DNA from: Chlorobium phaeovibrioides
Lineage (GTDB): Bacteria; Bacteroidota; Chlorobiia; Chlorobiales; Chlorobiaceae
DNA length: 64,000 bases
Assembly (NCBI RefSeq): GCF_003968655.1
Contig: NZ_RXYK01000002.1
Span: forward strand, 154,940-218,939
Direction of reading: 5' to 3'
Shown: piece by piece, positions 28,457 through 37,228 of the stretch
How the letters are laid out: each line of letters opens with the position of its first letter
Numbering within the stretch: the first letter of the stretch is position 1
Program-made: the position numbers and the translations under genes
The notes under the pieces: model-generated
Told to the model about the DNA's origin: nothing
Seen by the model: only the letters and a program-made list of their open reading frames with translations
The model's database searches: none

Positions 28457-30184
28457 ATGAAATGCAGCGTAAATCAAATGCATGAGATGACAGCTCTATT
28501 GGAGGGACTCATCCGCCACTGGGAAAGTGAAGTCGTCGAATTCAAGCAAGCCGGCAAGGATTATTCGACGGACAAGATTGGTGAATATTTTTCGGCATTG
28601 GCAAATGAATCCAATGTCCGAGGCATGGAGGGCGCGTGGTTGGTCTTTGGCGTGAACAACAAGACCCGCTCCATTACGGGCTCCGATTACCGGGTTGATC
28701 CGGAGCGTCTTCAAAGGACGAAAATGCAGATTGCGGAAAATACCGAGCCGAGTCTGACTTTCCGCAACATCTATGACCTGCAGCAAGATGGTGGGCGAGT
28801 GGTGATGTTTGAAATCCCAGCTGCTCCCCGCGGCATGCCCATTGCCTGGAAGGGGCACTACTATGCCAGAGCAGGCGAGAGTTTGACCCATCTCGGACTT
28901 GATAAGCTTGATGAAATCCGCCAGCAAACCAGTACGACGGATTGGTCTGCTCAACCCGTTCCGGAGGCGGAGCCAAAACACCTTGATGAACGGGCTCTTC
29001 AAACAGCCAGAGAGTCATTCGCCCGCAAGTATGCCAACCGCTTTTCGGAGGAAGATGTCTTGTCCTGGCCGTTGCAGACATTTCTCGACCGTGCTAAACT
29101 GACGAGGGATGGCAACCTCACCCGAACAGCGATACTGCTGCTCGGCAAGCCGGAAGCGGCCTATCTGCTTTCACCGCATCCAGCACAAATGACTTGGAAA
29201 CTGGAGGGCCCGGAACTTGCCTATGAGCATTTTGGTCCGCCTTTTCTGCAGAATACCACTGCACTGTACCAGAAGATCCGGAATATCCAGTTGCGCATGC
29301 TTCCCGACGATGCCCTGCTTGCTGTCGAGGTATCGAAGTACGACCGGAAGGTAGTCCTTGAAGCACTGCACAATTGCATTGCCCATCAGGATTATACCCG
29401 TAATGGACGGATTCTGGTCACGGAGCGGTCAGATAAACTGATTCTTGAAAACGAAGGGGGGTTCTTTGAAGGAGAACCGAAAGACTATGCGACCGGAGAA
29501 AAGACCCCGCGTCGTTATCGAAACCCCTTTCTGGCACAGGCTATGGCAGAGCTGAACATGATCGACACCATGGGCTACGGTATCTATGCAATGCATATCG
29601 GTCAGGCCAGACGATACTTTCCGATGCCCGACTATGACTTACGCGAACCAACGGCAGTCAAGATGACGGTATACGGAAGCGTCGTGGACCCTGCATACAG
29701 CAGAATGCTGATTCAGAAAACCGACTTGCCGCTCGATGAAATTCTTGCCTTGGACCGTGTCCAGAAAAAGTTGCCGCTTGCTGATGATGTGATTAAACGC
29801 TTACGACGCGATGGCCTCATTGAAGGGCGCAAACCAAATCTCTTTGTGTCAGCTTCTATAGCAACCGTAACTGCCCGCAAAGCTGAATACATCAGGGCAA
29901 GAGCGCAGGATGACGACTATTATTGCAAACTCATTACCGATTATCTGAAGAAGTTCGGCGGAGCGTCACGGAAGGAAATCGACAGACTTCTTGTTGCCAA
30001 ATTAAGTGAAGCTCTGGGGCCCGAACAAAAAAAGAGAAAGGTGGCGAACCTTCTGACAAAACTGCGCCGCTCCAGCTTGATTCGTAATGAGGGATCCCGC
30101 GCTCAACCGCTATGGGCGATAGATCCTTCGCCAACGAATTTGCAGAAAGGAAATGCAGGATTGCAGAAAGAGATTTCAGACTAA
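28457..30184 (+). CDS. AlbA_2 (Schlafen-type) DNA-binding/ATPase-like protein
   Basis: 575 residues. The N-terminal AlbA_2 domain shows SEVVEFKQAGKDYSTDKIG and the later GKHYYARAG-type loop (here GHYYARAGES). The middle carries a GHKL ATPase-like segment (VVLEALHNCIAHQDYTRNG, then GYGIYAMHIGQARRYFPMPDY). The C-terminus has winged-helix-like segments. Such proteins are often annotated as RecG-related transcriptional regulators and are common in mobile and defence-rich DNA. It is the first cargo gene after the early phage block. No partner gene is seen. Confidence 0.85.
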   Translation: MKCSVNQMHEMTALLEGLIRHWESEVVEFKQAGKDYSTDKIGEYFSALANESNVRGMEGAWLVFGVNNKTRSITGSDYRVDPERLQRTKMQIAENTEPSLTFRNIYDLQQDGGRVVMFEIPAAPRGMPIAWKGHYYARAGESLTHLGLDKLDEIRQQTSTTDWSAQPVPEAEPKHLDERALQTARESFARKYANRFSEEDVLSWPLQTFLDRAKLTRDGNLTRTAILLLGKPEAAYLLSPHPAQMTWKLEGPELAYEHFGPPFLQNTTALYQKIRNIQLRMLPDDALLAVEVSKYDRKVVLEALHNCIAHQDYTRNGRILVTERSDKLILENEGGFFEGEPKDYATGEKTPRRYRNPFLAQAMAELNMIDTMGYGIYAMHIGQARRYFPMPDYDLREPTAVKMTVYGSVVDPAYSRMLIQKTDLPLDEILALDRVQKKLPLADDVIKRLRRDGLIEGRKPNLFVSASIATVTARKAEYIRARAQDDDYYCKLITDYLKKFGGASRKEIDRLLVAKLSEALGPEQKKRKVANLLTKLRRSSLIRNEGSRAQPLWAIDPSPTNLQKGNAGLQKEISD

Positions 30185-30301
30185 GTGACATAATAGAAGA
30201 CAGTTAACTCTTCAGAATTGCAGAAAGGAAATGGCCTGTTTGTTCAAGACTTCAAGCATGCAGATTCCCTCATGTGTTTCGTCAGGGCCCAGGGCATGTA
30301 C

Positions 30302-31329
30302 TTGTCATGTCGATTATCGTGAAAAACGGCTCCTCTGATCCCTCCATTCTGTGGACTGACCGTCTGAGGGTTGAGGGCACGTGGTGTGCCAACCTGTTCC
30401 AGTTTATCTTACGGTCGATTCAGCGTCTCTCTCAAGACCTGAAACTGCCGTTTCAGCTTGGCACTGATCTTTTCCGGCGGGGTGAGAGCGGGGTTCATGA
30501 AGCCATTCGTGAAGCGCTCGTCATTGCGCTTGTTATTGCGCTCGTCACTGCTCTCGTCATTGCACTCGTCAATGCCCTCGTCCATGCAGACTATCAAGGT
30601 GATGGAGGCATTGTCATCGAGAAATACACAGACCGTCCCCGAGTTCTCCAATCCCGGCTCACTCTTGATCTCGCTCGAGCAGTTGTTCCGGAGCAATGTC
30701 AGCGAATGCCGCAACAAGTCACTCCAGACAATGTTCATGATGATCGGAACGGCTGAAAAGGCCGGACCGGGCACAGTGGGTACTGCCGATGATAAGCCTC
30801 ATTCCCGATGATTCCCTTGCACATCTGCAGGATCTCTTTGGCCCGAGGTTTTCCCTGGTTCGATCCGAACGAAGTGCAGGCACTTGTTACAGCCGAGATC
30901 GAAGGAGAGGTGGATAACCTTCGGGTTCGGCAGATCTGCAATATCCATCCCGCTGATGCTACAATGCTTTTGCAGGCGTTGGTCACCAAAGATGCATTGG
31001 TTCGTGATGGGCATGGTCGATGGAGTCGGTATCGGCTATCGCATACCGGTGACTCCCTGCATAACGAGGGGAAGTCCGAACATAACGAGGGGAAGTCCGA
31101 ACATAATGCTGCAATACAGGCTATTGCAGAACAAGTTCAAAACCGTCGCAGGTTAACGCGGGATGAAACGGAGCGGATTATTATGGAGCTTTGTGATGGC
31201 CGGTGGCTGACAAAGAGTGAACTGGCGAAGTTGCTGCATCGGAATCCCGATGGAGTGCGTCAGCGTATTCTCATTCATTTCGTTGCCGGGGCTCGAGGGT
31301 ATAAAAAAGAAACGCCCCCAACACGTTGA
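30302..31329 (+). pseudogene. Decayed second AlbA_2/GHKL ATPase gene
   Basis: Recognisable pieces of the family occur in different frames. NALVHADYQGDGGIVIEKY is in one frame to about 30630, then PEFSNPGSLLISLEQLFRSN in the next frame, where a C-run appears to have gained a base. SLIPDDSLAHLQDLFGPRF follows in yet another frame, and DPNEVQALVTAEIEGEVDN to the stop at 31329. At least three frameshifts are needed, and a stretch after AEKAG is missing. The N-terminal AlbA_2 domain is largely absent. It also contains two tandem repeats (30514-30585, and a 21-bp unit at about 31068-31109). Confidence 0.8.
30514..30585 (+). repeat. 12-bp tandem repeat, six units, inside the ATPase pseudogene
   Basis: Units of GCGCTCGTCATT and close variants encode an (A-L-V-I/T/N)n run where intact relatives have a single NALVHAD motif. 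The repeat is in frame, so it is an expansion of the start of the GHKL ATPase motif, probably by replication slippage. Confidence 0.85.
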
Positions 31330-31388
31330 GGGCGTCGGACCAGAGATGCTATCTCTGGTGAGGTGCCGCTTAATATAAGTACTTTGAT

Positions 31389-32022
31389 ATGGATGCACCA
31401 AGCCCCCACACAAGAAAAGATCGGGTACTGGTCTATGTCGATGGGTTCAACCTGTACTTCGGCATGCTTGAGGCCGGTTACAAAAATGGTAAATGGTTGA
31501 ACCTGAAGCTGTTGGCCAGGAAAATCCTTCTGCCGCAACAGGAACTGCTGTCGGTGAAATATTTCACCAGCAGGGTCAGCAATGACCCCGATAAGCAAAA
31601 AAGACAGTCTACCTCTATCGATGCACTTGAGTCAGTGGGAGTTGAGGTTCATTACGGGAAATATCAGCAAAAGGCCATGGCATGCCTGTTGCGGCCATGT
31701 CAGGGCCGATTACAACGAGAAAATGACAGACGTCAATATCGCTACCCAGATGCTTATTGGAGCCTATCAGGATCAGTACGATGTCGCCGTGCTCGTATCA
31801 GGAGACAGCGACCTTGTTCCTCCCATCCGTCACATCCATGACCAGTTCCCTGCCAAAAGAGTTGTTGTCGCCTTTCCTCCCAAACGTCACAACCAGTCCG
31901 TAAGGCTGGTGGCAAAGGGATCAATGACCATAGGCAGAAAAACAATAATCGACAGTCAGTTCGCCGACACCGTTCCCAGTAAAATCGGGTACAGTCTACG
32001 CAAGCCCGAAATCTGGGCATAA
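31389..32022 (+). pseudogene. NYN-domain (LabA/PIN-like) nuclease gene with a frameshift
   Basis: The first frame gives the NYN start (VLVYVDGFNLYFG, to about residue 95). The second frame, entered near 31690, carries the rest: CGHVRADYNEKMTDVN and the acidic motif VLVSGDSDLVPPI, ending at 32022. Together they make a full ~210-residue NYN protein with the expected aspartates, so one indel separates the halves (or a sequencing error). NYN proteins are PIN-like RNases. A clear hairpin precedes it (CCAGAGAT-GCT-ATCTCTGG, about 31341-31359). Confidence 0.8.
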
Positions 32023-32359
32023 ACGGAATGCCGGCTGCTCCACAGCAACCGTACCGTCAATGATTGAAGATATCAGGAAGGCCCTATGTGGAGGGCTGCC
32101 GATACACTGCGGGCGAACATGAGACTCCGGCCAGCCCGGGCTCGCATCAAGCCACGGGGCCATGGCTGCCAGGCAAGCCGCCCACAGGCGTTGCCGCACC
32201 GGCTCCACTCTCTCCCGTTCCGTCTCCACTGACGCTCCGTCTGCACTTCCGCTCTCTCCGCTTCGGCACAGCAACGGCGGATGGTAAGAGCGGTAAACGG
32301 TAACATCCGCCAAAGCGTCGCACTTTGGCGGAGGTTTCGATGTTGGCGGGGATACCTAA

Positions 32360-32690
32360 GAGCTGACCCTGACCGCTGCGCCGTCAGGGTCAGCAAAGAC
32401 GCTCGGCACGGCTGCCGCTTCGTGGAGCAGCCCTCCGCGAGGGCCAGCGAATCATGCGCTTCGGACCCGGACCGCTACGCGGGCCGGGCCTTCGCTTGAG
32501 GCCACCCCCATGCGGGGCGCCGTCGGACCGGATCCGCTACGCGGTCCAGCCCTCAGCCAAAAACGCCCGACGACGGAGGCGCTTCGGACAGCAGCCGCTT
32601 CGCGGCGGTAGCTCTCAGCAAAGACGGACTCCGGACTCCTGGCCGTGATCGCTACGCGGCCCGGTCAGTCGCCGCCCAGTCGCCGAGTGG
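32360..32690. repeat. Degenerate ~60-bp GC-rich repeat array
   Basis: The core CCGCTACGCGG or CCGCTTCGCGG recurs near 32471, 32530, 32590 and 32650. It is repeatedly preceded by CTTCGGA and followed by AGC-like segments. The spacing is about 56-64 bp. Each core is palindromic and could form a small hairpin. Open frames here in several phases are a by-product of the high GC content; I see no gene from 32023 to 33040. Confidence 0.6.
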
Positions 32691-33040
32691 TGTGTTCCAA
32701 AATGGAACCAAGCACTTCTTTCCAGAGCTACCCGTTCGCGATAGCGGTAGTCACCAACCAACGCTCCGCACCGGCGCCGCCGACTGCCCGGCAAGGCGCA
32801 GAACCCCAAGAGCGCCCAGCCGGGCACCCGCCATTACGCCCGTGCTCGCCCTCAAGCCACGGTGCTATGCAGGAAGAGACCGGCCATGGCGGGTACGTCC
32901 ACGCCGTTCACCCCGCCCGTGGCATCAGCACTTTGAACGAAACTGTCGCACCACCCGCATCTTGCTCCGGTGTACCGATCGCAAGGCGGCCCGGCATCCT
33001 TTCATTATCCTGCGGGACCTCATCACTATCGCTTCGTTGG

Positions 33041-33221
33041 GGCGCCCATTGTGCGCATTATCCGCGAGGTGCAGAGTGAGAGCATCACTGTGCGGTCGAA
33101 TGAGCCACGTCAGGGCTATCTGCCGGAACCGGTGGATATGAGCGAGTACGACGGCATGACGGAAGATGAAACCTGGGCGGCACTGCTTGAGAAAGCCTAC
33201 GCGAAATGCGGCGGGCGATGA
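33041..33221 (+). pseudogene. Truncated paralogue of the 27091-27624 gene (C-terminal part only)
   Basis: The frame ending at 33221 matches the last ~58 residues of the 27091-27624 protein (IVRIIREVQSESIT, DMSEYDGMTEDETW, KCGGR). DNA identity is clearly lower than for the adjacent HTH copy (about 78% by eye). Upstream of it the similarity ends in GC-rich repeats. Confidence 0.7.
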
Positions 33222-33270
33222 TGAAGGTTCTCGTCAGCTTTTTTTGCGATGCGGGGTGAATGTAAAAATA

Positions 33271-33456
33271 ATGCATAATGTCTCACTGAGAGAAAGCATC
33301 GTTTGCCTGTTCATCAAGCTCGGGTATGATACCCGGGAGATTGCACGGAGGGTTGGGATCAGCACACGGGGGATGGAGAGCATCCGGTACAGGCTGCACA
33401 AGAAGATCGGACGGGGGAAGCATGAGTCGATCAAGATGTATCTCGCGGGGGTGTGA
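33271..33456 (+). CDS. Short HTH protein, truncated copy of the 27736-28197 regulator
   Basis: 61 residues if started at ATG 33271. It keeps only the C-terminal HTH of the 153-aa regulator (LGYDTREIARRVGISTRG). 33310-33456 and 28051-28197 align without gaps with about 7 differences in 147 bp. It lacks the N-terminal domain, so it may be a remnant or may compete for the same DNA site. Confidence 0.5.
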   Translation: MHNVSLRESIVCLFIKLGYDTREIARRVGISTRGMESIRYRLHKKIGRGKHESIKMYLAGV

Positions 33457-33874
33457 AGGATGTATGGCGCCTGACTGCGTCAGCATGGTAAACTGTAAAA
33501 TATCGCAACAACCCTTCCGGGCTGTACTCTTCCGGCCCGGCCTGTTCTATCCGTCCTATCCGTCACTTGAGACGAAGCCAACCATTGCAATGAACGTAAG
33601 TTAACCAATACCCCTGTAGGGCAACAGCCATGGGTTCTGGTTACATGTACTCAATGAAAAATACCGACAGTATAAAAGTGCGGCGTATTTTTTTTGGTTT
33701 TTTTGTTGTGGGGAATATATTGTGTGCGCAGAGATTATGCGGGAATCTTCTTGTACTTGCTGTGAGTAAGGTTCTGGCCCGTGATTCCGCTTGTTGAGTC
33801 CATTCGAAGTGGTCAACAGGTTATAAAATAATGAAGCTGTTTTCCGGGTAGGGCTTCTTAAACCATATTATGTG
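33457..33874. other. Gene-free leader upstream of the surface-protein/DGR operon
   Basis: About 420 bp, AT-richer than its surroundings, with a run of T/G (33690-33712). It must hold the promoter for 33875 onward. A TATAAA at 33822-33827 is a possible -10 box, but I see no properly spaced -35. Confidence 0.45.
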
Positions 33875-35446
33875 ATGAACTCCCCCTGTTCGCAACTCCG
33901 TGGCTATAAGCGGGTGACTGCCCGCATTGTCGCATTCGCACTCCTGCTTTCTGGTTCTCCCGCACTTCTTCGGGCTTCAACCACGCCAGAAGAGCTCTCC
34001 CGCTCCATAAGGAACGAAGCCCTTACCGGCTACGCCGACGGACGTGAAGCGCCGGCCATCCTGCAGAACAGTATTGTCACCGGGGCGTTCTCCAGCGTCA
34101 GGTCCGCGGCTGAGTCCGGTACTGACCCTGTGCTTCCGACAGCAGCAGGTGTTCTGCCGGCAGTACCGCTTACCCTCGCCGACGGAAGGCTGACCGCGAG
34201 TGTCGCACCTGCATCAAGCAGCATGGCATATAGTGGTGACGACCAGCGGTTCAACATCAACCTCGGCATGGGGTACTATGACCCTGAGCGGGGAGACGGC
34301 GGCATCATGGGCAGCGGAGGGTTCGCAACCATGATCGGCAGCCAGATAGCTGTTGGTACCAGTGCCGTTGTGTATGACATCAAGCGTGATGTCATAGCGA
34401 ACGCACTCTGGCAGGTACCGAACTCCGGTCTTCGCTTCAAGCTTTCCGGCGGGTACATGTGGGGCGACCAGGAGTTCGAGTTCGCATCCGGCAACCACCA
34501 GATCGGTCTTGAACAGTACAGCTACGGTCTCAACACCACATGGATTATCCCGAAGGATGATGCATGCAGCAGCATCCACTCAATCGGAGCAAGCGTCTGG
34601 GGAGCAAAAGCCAACCAGGTACAGCACCCTGAAGCAGTCTACTTCATGCAGGAAACCTCAACAGATTACCTCTTCTACCGTGACCCGCTGATGCTCAGCG
34701 AAGGCAGGCTGTTCGGGTTCTCCGGCGACATGCAGCTCGCTCTATGGGAGAACTTCGTCACAAAAGGATCGCTCGGTTACGAACGCCTGAAATACCCGTT
34801 CGCTGACGGCACGGCAGATATTGAAAACGCGCTCTACAGCGACCTTGCGTTCTTCTGGGAACCGATCCGGAGCATCACCATCGGTGCAGGATGGAAGAAC
34901 GGGGTAGGGGAGGACCGGTTCTCGACATCGCTTGAGTCCGGCCACTTCACCCTCAGCGGCTGGTACAGCAAAGGGCAGGCAGGGCTGCAGGATGATAAAG
35001 GCGCCATGCTTACCTACAGCCTGTTTACCCAAAAGGCACCCAAAGGAACAACACTTGCCAGAAGGATGCAGCCAAGCCGCACGACGGGTTCCGCAGCACT
35101 GCTCGGCGAATCGCTTGAGCGGCCGGTCTATATGCCCTCAACCTTTCTTGCCAAAGCCGACCTGACGGCAGTTACCCTTGAATCCACCGTCAGCAAGAGT
35201 CTTGGAACAGACGCAACGGTAGACCCTGCAACCGGTGATATCCTCGTAACGGTTGGCGCAGGGGCTGATACCATCAACAGTGCCACGAAAGATGATGCTG
35301 CCTATACCTACGCCGGCATCATGGAAATCGTAGCAGGTAACCTCGTCATCCACTCCAGGCTGCTGCCTGAAGGCGCTGCAACATATGTGATAGTCGTCAC
35401 TGATACTGCGAGTGATGACTTTAATGTCACCATGGTAACCGAATAA
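33875..35446 (+). CDS. Secreted outer-membrane barrel-like protein preceding the DGR target
   Basis: 523 residues from ATG 33875 (GTG 33872 is the adjacent alternative). Signal peptide with basic start (RGYKRVTARIVAFALLLSG) and likely cleavage near LLRAST. The central region alternates polar and aromatic residues in short strands (FKLSGGYMWGDQEFEFASG, LFGFSGDMQLALWENFV), typical of a beta-barrel. The last ~90 residues form a separate domain (VDPATGDILVTVGAGADT). No known family is certain; it resembles inverse-autotransporter-type barrels only in style. It ends 11 bp before the DGR target gene, so the two are probably co-translated and may form one surface complex. Confidence 0.65.
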   Translation: MNSPCSQLRGYKRVTARIVAFALLLSGSPALLRASTTPEELSRSIRNEALTGYADGREAPAILQNSIVTGAFSSVRSAAESGTDPVLPTAAGVLPAVPLTLADGRLTASVAPASSSMAYSGDDQRFNINLGMGYYDPERGDGGIMGSGGFATMIGSQIAVGTSAVVYDIKRDVIANALWQVPNSGLRFKLSGGYMWGDQEFEFASGNHQIGLEQYSYGLNTTWIIPKDDACSSIHSIGASVWGAKANQVQHPEAVYFMQETSTDYLFYRDPLMLSEGRLFGFSGDMQLALWENFVTKGSLGYERLKYPFADGTADIENALYSDLAFFWEPIRSITIGAGWKNGVGEDRFSTSLESGHFTLSGWYSKGQAGLQDDKGAMLTYSLFTQKAPKGTTLARRMQPSRTTGSAALLGESLERPVYMPSTFLAKADLTAVTLESTVSKSLGTDATVDPATGDILVTVGAGADTINSATKDDAAYTYAGIMEIVAGNLVIHSRLLPEGAATYVIVVTDTASDDFNVTMVTE

Positions 35447-35457
35447 CTATCCGAACA

Positions 35458-36657
35458 ATGAACTACTATCGTAAAACTGTTGGATTTCTGGCCTCTTCCC
35501 GTATCGGGAGGGTGATGATGCTGGGCATTGTGGCTATGCTGGCATTCTCTTTGCTTGCTGATGCCGCCAATCAAAGGCGGGGGGCGAGGGTCAAGAGCAT
35601 TGTTGTTGAGTCGGCGGCAAGTTCGGAAAAGGCGATCACAGCGTTCAGCTTTGCAGGGCTGACTCCATCGGTTACAGGCACAATAGATCAAACTAATCAC
35701 ACCGTAGCACTGACGGTGCCGTACGGTACGACGGTGACAGACCTGGTCTCCACCTTCACGGTAAGCGACGGCGCCACTGTCAAGGTTGGCTCCACAAGCC
35801 AGACGAGTGGTACAACGGCAAATAACTTCATCTCCCCCAAAACATACACCGTAACGGCAGCGGACGGAACAACGCAGGACTATACGGTGACGGTGACGAA
35901 TGCGCAGAACCCAGCCAAGGCGATTACAGCGTTCACGATCACAGGCCAACAGGGCACAACAACGATCGATGAGAGTGCCAAGACGATAGCGGTAACGATG
36001 CCGTATGGCACAGACCTGACGACTTTAAGCCCAACCGTAACGATAACGGGATCCAGCGTCAGTCCGACGAGCGGTACGGCAAATAACTTCATCTCCCCCA
36101 AAACATACACAGTAACGGCAGCGGACGGAACAACGCAGGCCTATACGGTGACGGTGACGGCCAATACCTCATTGACAATCGGCGTAGCATACGGCGGCGG
36201 CATCGTTGCATACATCCTACAGGCCGAGGATCCAGGGTATGAAGCGAATGTCCCGCACGGCCTCATTGCTGCTACCGCAGACGCTAGCAGTGGCATCATC
36301 TGGGCGGTTGCAGAATACCAATCGACCTCAGTCTCTGAAACCGGTACAGCAATCGGAACGGGTTCAGCCAATACCGATAAGATCATTGCCCAAAATGAAG
36401 CAGGCACAACCTACGCCGCCGGCCTTGCCAGAGCTTACAACGGTGGCGGGTATACAGACTGGTACCTGCCGAGCAAGGACGAGTTGAATCAGCTATATGC
36501 GAATAGAGCCGCTGTTGGCGGTTTTGGAGCCAACGGCTACTGGAGTTCGTCGGAGTACACTGCTGACTACGCGTGGGGCCAGGGCTTCGACGGTGGCTGC
36601 CAGGTCGTCAACCTCAAGAACGGCAACTGCAGGGTTCGTCCTGTGCGGGCTTTTTAA
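35458..36657 (+). CDS. DGR target protein: membrane-anchored, Ig/cadherin-like repeats, C-terminal lectin-like variable domain
   Basis: 399 residues. An N-terminal signal/anchor (RVMMLGIVAMLAFSLLADA, residues ~18-36) is followed by two ~87-residue repeats of the DUF5018/cadherin-like type. Each repeat starts KAITAF and ends with YTVTAADGTTQ. The C-terminal ~170 residues form a DUF1566/FGE-like C-type-lectin fold (GGYTDWYLPSKDELNQLY, YWSSSEY). It ends in the variable region RVRPVRAF. The final 46 codons coincide with the VR (36513-36649). Residues differing from the template are all at AAC/AAT template codons (N to G, T, Y, D, C, V, L). Probably displayed on the cell envelope; the ligand is unknown. 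Confidence 0.92.
   Translation: MNYYRKTVGFLASSRIGRVMMLGIVAMLAFSLLADAANQRRGARVKSIVVESAASSEKAITAFSFAGLTPSVTGTIDQTNHTVALTVPYGTTVTDLVSTFTVSDGATVKVGSTSQTSGTTANNFISPKTYTVTAADGTTQDYTVTVTNAQNPAKAITAFTITGQQGTTTIDESAKTIAVTMPYGTDLTTLSPTVTITGSSVSPTSGTANNFISPKTYTVTAADGTTQAYTVTVTANTSLTIGVAYGGGIVAYILQAEDPGYEANVPHGLIAATADASSGIIWAVAEYQSTSVSETGTAIGTGSANTDKIIAQNEAGTTYAAGLARAYNGGGYTDWYLPSKDELNQLYANRAAVGGFGANGYWSSSEYTADYAWGQGFDGGCQVVNLKNGNCRVRPVRAF
35815..35898 (+). repeat. 84-bp repeat, first copy (second at 36076-36159) in the target protein's stalk domains
   Basis: The two copies, 261 bp (87 codons) apart, differ at 2 of 84 positions. They encode the end of each Ig/cadherin-like repeat. The rest of the two domains is much more different, so this piece was recently duplicated or homogenised. 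Confidence 0.85.
36513..36649 (+). repeat. DGR variable region (VR)
   Basis: 137 bp, aligned without gaps to the template repeat at 37229-37365 (offset 716). 23 mismatches, every one at a TR adenine (13 codons changed, 4 AAY codons kept); the other 92 positions match exactly. The last 19 bp (AGGGTTCGTCCTGTGCGGG) are identical in both, the expected position of the initiation-of-mutagenic-homing site. The first base past the match differs (C here, G in TR). Confidence 0.95.
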
Positions 36658-36690
36658 CCATTCATCACTTCAACCCTTTCTTCAGGGGGT

Positions 36691-36713
36691 GCAGGGGGGC
36701 TTTGCCCCCTTGC
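36691..36713. promoter_or_regulatory. Hairpin downstream of VR
   Basis: GCAGGGGGGC-TTT-GCCCCCTTGC: 10-bp stem (one G-T pair), loop of three. It lies 41 bp past the VR end and 17 bp before the avd start. In the Bordetella phage DGR a hairpin/cruciform just after VR helps target recognition; this could be the counterpart, or a translational/transcriptional signal between target and avd. Confidence 0.55.
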
Positions 36714-36729
36714 ATATTCCGGGTTCATT

Positions 36730-37071
36730 ATGGCACTGTACTATGACCTTCCGGTTTTTCGCGATGTGTATCAGTTGATCCTGCTGCTTTTTGCGTATAC
36801 GAGGGAGTTTCCTCGGGAGTATCGCTATACGCTCGGTCAGGACATCAAGCGTGACAGTATTGTGCTGGTGCGGAGCATCTACCGGGCGAATAAGGCTAAA
36901 AGCAAGGCGGAGTACCTTGAGGTGTTTCTTGATGATTTTGAAGTGCTGAAACTGGAGGTGCGTTTATGTGTGGATATGAAGATCCTCTCCCTGAAAAAGC
37001 AGGCTGAAGTTGCGGGCCTCATGGAGTCGATCGGTAAACAGGTTACCGGGTGGCGGAACGCCAGTCGGTAA
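36730..37071 (+). CDS. avd: DGR accessory protein, Avd-like four-helix bundle
   Basis: 113 residues. It reads as an all-helical basic protein: LPVFRDVYQLILLLFAYTREF, then YRYTLGQDIKRDSIVLVRSI and a third and fourth helix with many Lys/Arg. This matches the 23S-rRNA-IVP/bAvd-like four-helix bundle family that pairs with DGR reverse transcriptases and binds the template RNA-RT complex. Size and position (between target and TR) are those of the Avd gene in many DGRs. Confidence 0.9.
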   Translation: MALYYDLPVFRDVYQLILLLFAYTREFPREYRYTLGQDIKRDSIVLVRSIYRANKAKSKAEYLEVFLDDFEVLKLEVRLCVDMKILSLKKQAEVAGLMESIGKQVTGWRNASR

Positions 37072-37180
37072 TGCCGGAGTCCGGCTGGTTACGGCTTGCC
37101 GGAGTGTGCAAGGCTTGGTTCAAAAGCGGCAGTGAGACTGTTCCCACGGGGCTGCGCCCTCGGGGGGGGCAGTACATGAT

Positions 37181-37206
37181 ATACCAGGAAGGGTCCTTCC
37201 TGGTAT
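37181..37206. promoter_or_regulatory. Perfect 12-bp inverted repeat just upstream of the template repeat
   Basis: ATACCAGGAAGG-GT-CCTTCCTGGTAT. The arms are exact reverse complements around a 2-bp centre. It ends 22 bp before TR. In a transcribed template RNA it would form a tight 5' hairpin, of a kind that could bound or protect the functional DGR RNA. Confidence 0.7.
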
Positions 37207-37228
37207 CCTGACATCACTGCATTATTGG

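Noticed and set aside
32064..33141. Open frames of 70-150 codons in the 32-33 kb repeat region
   Set aside because: Low-complexity Arg/Pro/Ala sequence from the degenerate repeats. Only the C-terminal copy at 33041-33221 is recognisable.
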